From positions 53,762,803 to 53,826,802 of the forward strand of contig OY997588.1 of assembly GCA_963921825.1 (NCBI GenBank): DNA of 64,000 bases, written 5' to 3'. This document shows, piece by piece, positions 54,073 through 64,000 of this stretch. The position numbers and the translations under genes were made by a program. The stretch is from Erodium maritimum. Taxonomy: Eukaryota > Streptophyta > Magnoliopsida > Geraniales > Geraniaceae. Positions within the stretch are counted from its first letter, which is position 1, and the number at the start of each line of letters is the position of its first letter. A model generated the notes under the pieces. The model saw nothing but the letters and a program-made list of their open reading frames with translations, was not told the DNA's origin and did not search any database.

Positions 54073-57000
54073 GACGTTTGGCCCATTCGAGGACCGTTTG
54101 GGATCCAAAAGGCTTAGCCGTCGTCGCAGCGGTCTTAGTTGAGCCGTTTCCTTGTAGCCCGTCAAGTTTCGTAATTTCCTGGGAAAAGTGCCCGTTCGGG
54201 GCCCGAAACGTCCGATTTTCGCGAATCTGATTGGAAAATATCAAGTACATATTTTCCAAAAGGTGTGGGACCCACCTTGCCACTTGTCCAACAAGTGGTG
54301 GTGTTAATTTTGGGGGGGAAATGAGTGGTGAAGCCATATGTGGCCGGCCACTCCTTAGAAAAAGAAAAAAAAAGGAAATTTGAGTTAGTGTTTTAGAAAG
54401 AGAAAGAAGAGAGAAGAAAGGGAGAGAAGGAGAAGAAGGGAAGAGAGAAAGCTAGGGTTGGAGCACTATTCACGTCTTTCCCACCTTTGGATCGTCTCAA
54501 GGCAAGGAGCAATCTCGTTCCCCTCATCCTCCTCTACGGTTTGTACTAAACCGATCGTCGTTTTGTTAATTTTTGAAAGCTAGGGTTTGGTTGAAACTAT
54601 TATTTTAAGGTGGTTTTGGTGTTGGGGTAATTGTTGGAGACGTTTTGGAGGTGTTGGAGGGGAAAGAGGACGTTTTCCGGTGACCGGAGGCTCGGGAGGA
54701 GCTCCGGCCACCGTGGGTGGTGGCCGGCCGACCATGGGTGGCTGGCCGGGGCTGGGACCAACCACCACCATGGTGGCCGAGCCCCACCATGAACCCTAGG
54801 GCCACGGCCTAGCTTGGCCGGGTGGGGCCCACGTGCTCGGGTGATCGGGTTTTGTGATTCGGGTGGTTTAAAACGTTCCCCGAACCATTTATCCGTAACC
54901 GAATCGAAAATTGGAATTAAATTGGAAAAGTTGTAATTAACGGGTTTTAGAAACTTGAAACGGTAATTAATTGACTCGGGAGTCGGAATTTGATTCGGTC
55001 AAGTACATTGGGACCCTTGATTTATTCTAAGACCGTAGGAACGAAAACAGGAATTTTTGGAGCCCCGGAAGGGCATTTACAATACCCGGGCAGATTCGCC
55101 ATGTCGGGTGAATCGGGCCTTGACGGGTCCCTTATCGACAATGTCGAGTAATTGGGAAGTTTGAGAGTGATCGACATTGTCGGGGTTAAGTTTGGGCATC
55201 GAGTTTAATGATTTTCAGTTTATTCCTACGGGTTGTTAAGTGCCTTAAATTTGTGTTCTTTTAGATCGTGCCACGGACCGAGGCAAGGGAAAGCTGGGTG
55301 AGTGACTGAGATCATCACCGGAGCTCGTTGTTTGGCTTTTGGGAGAACACGCACGAGGTAGGGAAAAGTAGCCGGATCTCGGCCCTAGCTAGGGAAAGTT
55401 AACAGTAGATTTGCATGTGACACCGGGGTGTCGTGGGTTGAGTAGGTTTATTTAAATATTAGAATGGCATGTTACGGGAACGTAGTGATTATTGGGAATG
55501 CATGTGACACTTAGTAGTGTCGTAGGAGCAGAGAACTTAGCGTGATTAGAATTACTGGAGGCATATGACCATGCCCGGAGGTTGATTGTGAACTTGTTGA
55601 TATTAGGAGTACTGAAGGCATATGACCATGCCCGGAGGTTGATTGAGAAACTGTTGATATTAGGACTGTTGGAGGCTTTGGTTAAGCCGGAGGTTGATTG
55701 ATTATATGGTGTCTTGGGTGGCCTTGAGAGCCCGTGTTTTATTGTTGAGTTTGGGTGGCCTTGAGAGCCCGTGTTTTATTGTTGAGTTTGGGTGGCCTTG
55801 AGAGCCCGTGTTTTATTGTTGAGTTTGGGTGGCCTTGAGAGCCCGTGTTTTGCTGTTGTGTCTTGGGTGGCCTTGAGAGCCCGTGTGCTAAGGTTGGTGT
55901 CTTTGGCTGGCCTGACCGAGTTAGAGTCTCGGGGGGTTGCGAGCATTCTTTGGCTGGCTTACGAGTTAGAGTCTCGGTAAATTGCGAGCGTGTATTATTG
56001 TTGAGTTTTGGGTGGCCATGAGTGCCCGTGGGGTCGTCGAACCCGTGTCTTTACCTTTGGTGTTTTGGGTGGCCATGAGTGACCGTGGGTTTGTGAACCC
56101 GTGTCTTTACTGGTGGTGGTTTGAGTGGTCGTGAGTGCCCGTGGGGTTGTTGAGCCCGTGAGTTACTGTTGGTGTGTCTTGGGTGGCCATGAGAGCCCGT
56201 ACTTTACTGTTGAGTCTTGGGTGGCCATGAGAGCCCGTGTTTGACTGTTGAGTCTTGGGTGGCCATGAGAGCCCGTGTTTGACTGTTGAGTCTTGGGTGG
56301 CCATGAGAGCCTGTGTTTGACTTTAGAGTCATGGGTGTCCATGAGAACCCGTGTTTGACTGTTGGTGTCTGGGGAGGCCGTGTGTGCCCGTGGGGTTGTT
56401 GAACCTGTGTCTTTATCGTTGGTGTGTCTTGGGAGGCCGTGAGTGCCTGTGGGGTTGTTGAACCCGTGTCCTTATCGTTGGTGTGTCTTGGGAGGCCGTG
56501 AGTGCCTGTGGGGTTGTTGAACCCGTGTCTTTATCGTTGGTGTGTCTTGGGAGGCCGTGAGTGCCCGTGGGGTTGTTGAGCCGTGAGTTACTGTTGGTGT
56601 GTCTTGGGAGGCCGTGAGTGCCTGTGGGGCTGTTGAGTCCGTGTTTTATGGTTGGTGTCTGGGGTGGCCATGAGTGCCTGTGGAGTGCTGAACCTGTGTT
56701 GTTGCTGTTTGTTGAACTTGCTTGTGATTGTGATTGTGGTTACCTGAGTGAGAGAGGTTACTGAGACAGGTCGACCGCCTGGCCCGACTTTGTGTCGGGG
56801 AAGCACGTGAGTGAGGGAAGTTGTAAGACAGGTCGACCGCCTGGACCGACTGGGATCGAAAAGGGCGAAGGACAGAGAGGTTACTGAGACAGGTCGACCG
56901 CCTGGCCCGACTGAGATCGGAAAGGGCGAGAAACAGAGAAACAGAGAGACAGAGATGGTTCTTGGCAGCTGGTTTGCGATCCTTTGTGATCTTGTTTGGT

Positions 57001-57532
57001 GTGCGATCCTTTGTGATCTTGTTTGGTGTTGCGTAGCCTTCTTTTGAGTCCTTGGAAGAGGTCGTGATCATTGTGTCGGGTCTACTTTACGTGTCAGAAT
57101 GTTGAGTTGGTCAAAGAAGGTAACAGTGGGTGTATGTTCAGTCAGAGTACTTGGGTTGGGGACAGTGTTCCCCGATGTCGACTTTGTTATTGGTGTTACC
57201 GGCATTGTGTGCTAATTATGCCGTAGTCAGTCTGTTATCCGTGGTGGTGAGCGAACGCTCACCCTTAGCTGCTTTTCCTACAGGTACCGGTCGCAGGTTG
57301 GACTAATTGAGCTTCTGAAGTTTGAAGAGTTAGGAGCGGGTGTCTGGGTTTATTTTGAGTCTAGCGACGGATACCATACTTTTGTCCACTTGTTGGGACG
57401 TATTTTAAGTTGTAATATTATTTTGTTGGACAAATTGTGTTTTTAAAGTGGTTTAATGAAAATGGTTTTAAAATGTTATTATTTTTAAATGTACGCGTCC
57501 CGAGTTCGGTTTGCTGAAATTGGGGCGTGACA
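54073..57532 (+). mobile_element. Type B gypsy LTR lacking its first ~215 bp
   Basis: From gacgtttggcccattcgagg it matches the reverse complement of 6695-3775. It includes a GC-rich leader, the shared hairpin modules (55405-55700), a long minisatellite (55708-56690), the hairpin at 57246-57263, and the end TTGGGGCGTGACA at 57532. The missing start corresponds exactly to the piece present alone at 12058-12277. Long C/G-rich frames around 54590-54800 lie in the leader and are not genes. Confidence 0.88.
55708..56690 (+). repeat. Longest LTR minisatellite array
   Basis: About 20 imperfect copies, in three sub-blocks, contain ggtggccttgagagcccgtg, ggtggccatgagagcccgtg or ggaggccgtgagtgcccgtg. 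Sub-blocks have internally similar units, which implies recent local expansion. Confidence 0.9.
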
Positions 57533-58137
57533 AAGACCATGGACGGGATATGAGTTCCCGGTTCCGACTGGTCGTGGTATGGGCAGCTCGAGCTCGACCC
57601 GACACTAGGGAAGAGCCTCGGAGAGGAGTGTCATTGGCCATGGGAGGTGATTCGGGCGGCAGATAAACGGGAAAAGGAGAGGAGGCAGTGGCGAAGTAAG
57701 GCCGGTGGAGAAACGACGGTGGGGTAACTTCCGTGGAGACACCTTCGCGACGTTCCTGGAAAGTATGTGGTGGTAGAAACGCCGGCGGCGTTGACAAGTT
57801 AGGAAGAGAATGTCGGAAGATATGGAAATTCGGTGATGATTATCGAAAGTCGAAGAAACGGGTTGAGAGAAGTAGTGAGGAAGACGAAGCATGTGGTCTT
57901 TATATCGCAGAATCATACCATGCGGCACGCTCTGGTTCGCTGGTCACGATACGACTGGGCCCCGTATCCGTTTATTCAACTGGTCCCTGAGCCTACAAGA
58001 CCCTCGACGTCGAATCTGCGCTTTCGGATATTCGACGCAGACCAGACGCAACCACTGAGATTCGACGCCCGTTTCCAACACCACCTAGGATTCGACGCCC
58101 AAATGACGCGTCGTTTAGACGCTATTGTGGATAGCGT
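57533..58137 (-). other. Promoter-leader-like unit with subterminal gacgc repeats
   Basis: On the minus strand a run of ttcgacgc/gcgtcgaa and acgcgtcgt words (58128-58010) precedes a gatataaagac TATA-like motif (about 57901-57911) and a pyrimidine-rich leader, with frames of about 107-109 codons that match nothing I know. CACTA-type transposons often have such subterminal GACGC repeats, but no CACTA terminus is clear (the candidate reads cacaatagcg). Unassigned. Confidence 0.35.
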
Positions 58138-58899
58138 TAGCAGAAGCTTTTGTCTTTATGGCTATAAACAGGATTTTCTTTTGTTATGGTATACACAAAA
58201 AAGAACATAAATGGAATAAAAGTCTCAGAATATACAAAGCACTTGTTCTTCATTTTTTATGCTCTTAGAATTATTCTCTATATATCATTACCAGTATATA
58301 CAAGAGTGGGTAGTTTACTGTTTCAAACACATTATGACCGCGATTTGCTCTGTTTTCCAGGTATCAAAGTTCCATATTATCTAAATTTGTTTCTACTTTA
58401 TTTATGCTTATTTATATAAGTTTATTTACGACTTCTGATAAGTATGCTCTATGATCTCCAATTTACATGGGATCTTTCCCATCAGAAATTTGATGCTTAT
58501 CGTATATACTTGTGTTTTATTGTTGATACTCGAATTTGATATTTGTTGAAAACGAAGCATTTGGACCTAAAGTTCCAAGATGCAAATCGCATGCATGTAA
58601 CATGCAGCTTAAATTAGGGCCTGAAGTTTGAAAATTTTCTATGTGGATTTTATGGGTTGTTTGCCTACTCCATCGGTTCGCTCGTCACATGGTCGTTTTG
58701 TAAATGAATTTGAAAGATCGCATATTTGTAGCCTGAAGTTTACAAATATGATGGTATATTAGGCCAAAAGTTTCAAATACCAATGACCCAGTGTATGTTG
58801 GACCAGAATTTCCAAATACATATTACCAGCAACTTGATGTATGTTGGACCAGAAGTTCCAAATACATAATACCAGAAACCTGACGTACTTTGTGCCATA

Positions 58900-59450
58900 A
58901 GTTCCAAGTACTCCATACCAGGGACTTGAGATCGGGTATGATGGATGTCGAATATGGTATGAGTTTGTTATTACCGGATGTGGAGCTCGATAGTGGATTG
59001 TTTCCTTGCAATGAGAATGATAATATATGTATTGTTGATTACGCGTCGACGCATACAATCTTAACGGACGGGAAATTTTTTTCTTGCAAACCTTGATCAA
59101 GGAAAGTGCTAATACTATCATGGGTACTACAAACCTGATAGAAGGCTCAAGGGGGGCCACCTTGCTATTGAAAAATGGATCGAGATTGCGTATCCATAAT
59201 GTCTTGTATGCTAGTAGATACAGGAGAAATCTACTTAGCTTTATGGATATTTGTGGTAAGGGGTATCATGTTGAGACCACTAGAGAAAGTGAGACTGAGT
59301 TTCTCTATATCACCTGGGGTGATCGTGGTAAAAAACGGGTACTAGAGAGATATTATATTCTACCATCGGGGTTGTATTACACAACCATAAGAATAGTTGA
59401 AACACACGCAATAATGAACCAAAAGTTCATTAATCTAATTGCTTAAAGGC
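58900..59450 (+). pseudogene. Copia protease to GAG-pre-integrase remnant
   Basis: After IVDYASTHTIL (protease-like D-x-x-x-x-H-T), the frame 59084-59446 reads LKNGSRLRIHNVLYASRYRR and NLLSFMDICGKGYH. This is the conserved stretch between protease and integrase in copia polyproteins. Stops and a frame change at 59080-59095 break it. Confidence 0.75.
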
Positions 59451-60270
59451 TTTGGCACAATCGTTTGGTCATCTGGGATCGACCATAATGTGTAGGATTA
59501 TTGAGAACTCATATGGGCATTCGTTAAAGGGCCAGAAGATATTATTGTCTAATGAGATATCATGTACCGCTTGTCCTCATGGAAAATTAATAGTTCACCA
59601 TCTCAAACAAAGGTTAATCCTGAATCCCCATCATTATGGAATATTATTTTGGGAGATATATGTGGGCCTATACATCTAGCTAGCAGACTATTCAGTTATA
59701 TTATGGTCCTAATAGACGTATCAAAGATGGTCTCATGTTTTTTATTGTCAACGCAAAATGTTGCATTTGCTAATTTGGTGGCACAAATCATTAAGCTGAG
59801 GGAACATTTCCCTGATCATCCCATTAAGTCTATTCGTATTGATAATGTTGGTGAATTCACATCGGGGACGTTTGATGATCAATATACCAGTTAAAATTAA
59901 GATTATTGGTGATACCATAAAGGCAGCTATCGATTCCTCTAGTACACGCTATAAGCGTGGAAGACCAGTTGGATCAAAAGACATAGTTCCTCAAAAACGG
60001 AAATGCCAGATGAATAAAGGCGATGAAAGAACCGCATTACAAAATTTAGTTCCCGGGGAACCAACCGTTCTAGAAACAGTGGAAGGATCTTATGTCCTTG
60101 AGGGGTTACAAGAAAAAGTTAACGAGAAGATCCACATGAATTATTCACTTATAAATAAAACATGGGATTATAGCTTAACTGTTGTTGGCGAAATATTTGG
60201 TTTCACGTTGAATAATGAGATAATCAATGAATTTTATTTTGAGCACCGAAGCATTGACGAGTGTCGTCAC
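59450..60270 (+). pseudogene. Copia integrase remnant
   Basis: Pieces read FGHLGSTIMCRIIENSYGH and CTACPHGKL (zinc-finger part), GDICGPIHLASRLFSYIMVL (core start with first D), and IRIDNVGEFTSGTFDD (second D and E region). From 59893 the frame gives RYKRGRPVGSKDIVPQKRK, the basic linker towards RT. The middle of the core is interrupted by stops near 59680 and 59895. Confidence 0.82.
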
Positions 60271-61010
60271 AGATATGATTGACAAAGTGGGAAGAAACAA
60301 TTCAAGCGGAATTAGATTCATTGGAGAAACGCCAAGTACTTTGGCCCGTTTCCAAAACAACAGAAGGTATTAAAACCTGCTGATTACAAGTGGGTGTTTA
60401 CAAGGAAACGAAATGAAAAAAATGAAGTTGCTTAATATAAGGATAGACTTATGGCCCAAGGGTTCTCTCAACGACCGGGGGCCGACTTTTATATGACGTA
60501 TTCCCTAGTGATGGATAGGATCACTTTCAGATATTTGATCAGCCTATCAGTTTTTGAGTGACTTTATATGTGAATGATGGACATTGTCACTACTTACCTA
60601 TATGGTACTTAGGACATTGATATCTATATGAAAATCCCCTATGGGTTAAAATTACATATGGAAAAGATAGATATCGCTAGAGATCTATGTTCAATAAAGT
60701 TAAAAATGTCTTTGTATGGAATAAAGCAATCTAGTAAGATGTGGTTCAATTGTCTTAACGAGTACCTTACCAGAGAGGGTTATGAGAGCTATATCATTTG
60801 TCCATGTGTGTTCATTAAGATCACAACCTCTATTTTTTATTTATTATAACAGTATAGGTTGATGATATAAATCTGATTATGACTCTGTGGGACATCCTCA
60901 ACGCCGTAGAATATCTGAAAATTGGGGAAGACCAAACATTGTTCCGGCATACAACTCAAGCATCTGTCTGATGGCATTTTGAGCCCTCCTGTTATCGAGG
61001 GGAGCCAAGT
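60270..61010 (+). pseudogene. Copia reverse transcriptase remnant
   Basis: Blocks ADYKWVFTRKRNEKNEV, MAQGFSQRPGADFYMTYS, DRITFRYLISLSV, DIYMKIPYGLKL, MSLYGIKQSSKMWFNCLNEY and CPCVFIK follow one another, separated by stops near 60436, 60560 and 60848. The active-site box is not recognisable. A later word gives an out-of-frame match to the CLGLQ-type block near 60945. Confidence 0.82.
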
Positions 61011-61238
61011 TTCGTGCATTGCACTCTTTTTCCTTTATCTAAGTTTTGTCTTACAAGAGTTTATTGGAGAAGTTTTTAACGAGACAACATCAACCACAAC
61101 TACAAGCACGTTTAGTGTGTTGCACTTTTTTCCTTACAAGTTTTGTCCCACCAAGTTCTCTTGAGAAGTTTTTTAACGAGGCAACCTCAGCTTAAAGCAC
61201 ACATATCAATATAATAAATGACAGTGTCTAAGAGGGAG

Positions 61239-61431
61239 TGTTGTAAATAATATGCCCCCACCATTAATATCTTATCAAGTAAGTTTTAGCTTCTCAAGGA
61301 AGCTTTTGTCTTTATGACTAAATAGGTTTTCCTTTGTTATTGTATACACAGAAAAGAAAAAAGATGAATTGAAAGTCTCGGAATATACAAAACACTTGTT
61401 CTTTATCTTTTATACTCTTATAATTATTTGG
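61239..61431 (+). repeat. Copia 3' LTR, truncated
   Basis: It starts tgttgtaaataatatgcccc after a purine tract. It matches 53402-53465 and then 58138-58270, ending at aattattt where MITE-like sequence begins. Confidence 0.75.
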
Positions 61432-61590
61432 GAAAATTTCATTCTAACACCTTGCCAAACATTTATTTTCAAAATGATACCATGTCAATTTTTTTATAGT
61501 TTAATACCCAAACCAAACATTTACCAACACTTTTGTACCCATCCGTTAACTTTTCGTCCATTTTTGACGAAAAATAGTGATGTGCTTTGC
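61432..61590 (+). mobile_element. Single end of the intron-12 type MITE
   Basis: gggaaaatttcattctaaca and ccttgccaaacatttatttt match the 48073-48170 end. No opposite end is found downstream. Confidence 0.6.
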
Positions 61591-62703
61591 ACATGACCTT
61601 GATTTTTCAAAAAAATGACCGAACTACCCCTTATACTATTCTTCTCTTTCAAACCTTAATTCTCTCTCTTTTAATTCTCCATCTCTCTCTTCACGCCTCC
61701 ACACATACCAACACAATCAGACTACTACAACCACACCTCTCAACTGCAGGAGAGCTCGACAATGGACGTCAGAATCCGGGCGGAGATGAGGTTGTCAGCG
61801 AGGTCGGGGACACGCATGTTGGAGAGTGAGGAACAGCTACGGTGAAATTTGGTTATGCCCAGCTTTGCCCCGCCACCGCGAAGCCAACGTCGCACCACTC
61901 CGCCGCAGTCATGGTGCTCCGTCCAACCTCACTACCGTACCAAAATCTTGAGTCACCACTTTCGGCAACACACTAGATGAGTCAAAATTATATGCTAAAT
62001 TTGAATACTACATCAAAATTAAAAAGAAAATCAAACTTCAATAGATGAGTCATTTTATATCACACTTGTTCTGGTCAAATAATAGTAGGAAACTTAAAAA
62101 TTGGCATGTTTCTTTTATCAACAAATGACAATTCTATTAGATAATAGAAGATTTAGAGCACCATTATCAATAAACGAAAGATTTAGTTCTCTCTAGAGTT
62201 TTTAGAGTCTTTCCCTCCATCTTCGCCCTTTAGTCTCCGCCGCCGCACCTCGCCACCATAGACTTATCTTTCGTTGTCGATGGCGTCCTCTCCGCCTCCT
62301 ATACATCTGACTCTCAACCCTCTAAACAGAGAGCCACCACTGCCAGCCCCCTAGGGATCTCCTCTTCGATCTCCACCCCACTTGTACACCACAACATCAT
62401 TTCTCCTTCACCACCACTACCTCCTACCAGCATCGTCACCATTGTCAATCCACGAGAGCCACAGATGACTAATATGTTGCACGAGATCTCTCCACACCCC
62501 CCTATAGGTGGTAACGACTAAAGAAGGATATGGAGCAATCCGACTAGTGGGTTTGGGATCCATGAGGCGAGACGCTAACATGGTGTATCGTTCCATGACA
62601 CCCTAGGTCAGTTTCCCCCAATGGCGACTCAAGACAACACGTTGATCGATCTCCTTCGTGTGCAGAATCCCAGATTGTTCCGGACAACAAGATAACAAGC
62701 TCT
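61591..62703. other. Unassigned DNA, two C/T-rich leader-like blocks
   Basis: Blocks at 61640-61930 and 62200-62700 are rich in ctctct and ccgccg, like 5' UTRs with short coding starts. No frame longer than about 80 codons and no domain is seen. Confidence 0.45.
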
Positions 62704-63391
62704 TGTTAGTCTTAGTGCTCGTAGTTCAATCCTAAATGCCCAAATGTATATATCATCGTTAGCAATAAAATTAAAGCGGCTTTAGATTACTTATGTGTTG
62801 GAGTAATATATCGATGTGTGCTCTAATCTATGCCCACAATGCGAATAGAACCATAGATCGAGATAGATCACACTCGATGGGTCCCTAGTCAACAAAGCTT
62901 CACTAGAAGAGACTAGTATGAAAGATGGCTCTTTATGGCTTACGTTTTGTTAGTCATTGGAATGGGATTCCAGAGTCTGATCATAGATATTATGTGGGAC
63001 ATGATATTGGACGACCCACCCTGAATATGTGCCATAGATTAAGTCATGAACATATTCAGTGTCGTAGCTTGTCATGTATCCTTAGACTAAGGAGTCTTTA
63101 TGATCGCTATGTAGTCAACAACTGATTTTGACCTGAGCCTAACGTTTTCCGTAACAGGGCTTCCATAACAGCCAAGATTGGCTTGGGGACGGGCTACATG
63201 AGTGACATGAAAGACGGCTAAGGGATTTATCCCTCACACTGAGGTATGGGAAAGATATCGGTTCTCAGCCGCTTGATCGAGAGTGACTTAAAGAATAGCA
63301 TGACCATGCACATTATACTGGGTATTATATATTCAGTCATCTCACATAATAAGGAACAATGATTGAGAATAATAAGGATGATGACTCTATG
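62704..63391 (+). mobile_element. Truncated copia LTR (first 688 bp)
   Basis: It matches the Angela-like LTR from its TG start to gatgactctatg, with a few percent difference, then stops at the join with type B LTR sequence. Confidence 0.92.
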
Positions 63392-63442
63392 TAATAACCA
63401 CTCCCGGTCAACGCTAGTCAAATCTGCGAAAAACAGGAAAAT
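63390..63442 (+). mobile_element. First ~50 bp of a type B LTR
   Basis: tgtaataaccactcccggtc to aaaacaggaaaat matches the type B start at 12058 and 6912. It is bracketed by 12-bp repeats atgatgactcta (63378-63389 and 63441-63452). Confidence 0.8.
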
Positions 63443-64000
63443 GATGACTCTAAGAGCAGGGTAGGATGCGAGTGCCCTAGGATAGACGTGATAGTGTGTT
63501 AGGTGCGAAGTCGTTGCAGCTACGGGATGGGCCATGGACCGGCCCGATAGGAAACGTGGTCGGGGCCTCTGTTTTGGCCCGGAATGTGGCACGGCACGGC
63601 TGGCGTGTCGGCCCGGAAGGGGGCACGGTCTGGCTGGCGTGCCGGCCCGGAAGGGGGCACGGCCCGGCTGGCGTGCCGGCCCAGTAGGTGCCACGGCCTG
63701 GCCCAGTTTCCGGTCTGGTCCAGCCAGCTACTTTCAAAAAATTATGGGGTTTTGTTGTTTCGTTGTGCAGTTTGACTGTTGGCTTTGCGTGGCGGTGTTC
63801 ACGGTTGTGTTGGTTGTAGAGGTCGTAAGTTCGGTGTTAAGGGATGAGGTCTTGGGTTCGAGACTCATCAATAACCTGCAGTAGTGATGCAGCGCCTCGG
63901 CGTGAGAGTCTCACCACGGAGAGGGGCTAGTTTTGGTGCGCTGCGGTGCCTTACAAACTAGGTTTCCCTATGTGAACGGGGGTTCGAGGTTTCCCTCGCG
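63443..64000 (+). mobile_element. Leader region of another type A/B gypsy internal domain, runs off the window
   Basis: From about 63788 it follows 16507-16725 closely (gtggcggtgttcac, ggtcgtaagttcggtgtt, gggttcgagactcatc, agagtctcaccacggagag, aaactaggtttccctatgtg). Upstream, 63580-63700, is a GC-rich tandem array. No coding region has begun by the window edge. Confidence 0.8.
63580..63700 (+). repeat. GC-rich tandem array, about 44-bp unit
   Basis: ggctggcgtgNcggcccgga followed by agggggcacggNN occurs about three times. The frames it produces on both strands are compositional. Confidence 0.85.

Larger units (their letters stand above)
58138..61431 (+). mobile_element. Decayed Ty1/copia element
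   Basis: A partial 5' LTR (58138-58359: gaagcttttgtctttatggc, tatacaaagcacttgttctt) is matched by the 3' LTR at 61239-61431. A primer-binding-site-like ggtatcaaag is at 58360 and the purine tract aagagggag at 61230-61238. The internal 2.9 kb has Gag unrecognisable, and protease, integrase and RT pieces with many stops. The 3' LTR is cut by a MITE-like fragment at 61432. Confidence 0.8.

Noticed and set aside
55708..56690. CRISPR-like array
   Set aside because: Units are contiguous and imperfect with no unique spacers; it is a minisatellite in a plant LTR.
63534..63884. 116-codon R/G/A-rich frame and its antisense partners
   Set aside because: Three overlapping frames arise from the 44-bp GC-rich repeat.

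Overview
This is a repeat-dominated plant nuclear segment, most likely from a flowering plant and probably a eudicot. It holds one clear host gene, a 15-exon dynamin-related GTPase of the DRP1 family closest to DRP1E (minus strand, 46902-53094). All exon joins are in phase, all introns are GT-AG, and the product is 611 aa. Almost everything else is retrotransposon DNA, solo LTRs and small inverted-repeat elements, stacked inside one another. Species cannot be named from the sequence alone.

Layout, left half. 1-1439 is a minus-strand gypsy-type LTR cut by the window edge. About 1480-3475 is a decayed L1-type LINE. 3775-6912 is a minus-strand solo LTR (type B) with a 5-bp target duplication CCAAC. 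7527-9972 is a terminal-inverted-repeat element with TTA duplications; it carries AT-rich tandem repeats and a 1.37-kb retroposon bounded by a perfect 17-bp duplication. 9973-12057 is unassigned. 12058-31657 is a nested stack: pieces of a type B LTR surround a type A gypsy element (LTRs of about 3.2 kb, Tekay/Del-like pol remnants), and the downstream type A LTR is split by an 8459-bp Ty1/copia element (19620-28078, TSD ACCTC).

Layout, right half. 31981-34090 is a LINE tail carrying a solo copy of the copia LTR. 35299-36675 is a minus-strand LINE ORF2 fragment. A second LINE, with an RNA-recognition-motif ORF1, starts near 37150, is interrupted by a 5763-bp minus-strand chromodomain gypsy element (37413-43175, TSD TCGAT), and resumes to about 44971. 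45264-46712 holds two diverged direct repeats around a transcript-like unit. Then come the DRP1E gene with fold-back elements in introns 1 and 12, a broken copia element whose 5' LTR seems to be split by a type B LTR (53402-61431), unassigned DNA, a truncated copia LTR (62704-63391), and the leader region of another type A/B-like gypsy element running off the right edge.

Biology. Only DRP1E looks functional as a protein gene. Every retroelement coding region carries stops, frameshifts or deletions. The 8459-bp copia element is the notable contradiction: its two 1688-bp LTRs differ at one visible position, yet its integrase and reverse transcriptase lack catalytic residues, which points to recent mobilisation by enzymes supplied from elsewhere. 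The gypsy LTRs are also of interest: types A and B share the downstream half (tandem repeats, small hairpins, a splice-acceptor-like tract) but have different upstream halves. I found no phage, CRISPR, operon or secondary-metabolite system and no wholly new system; the novelty is in retroelement structure.
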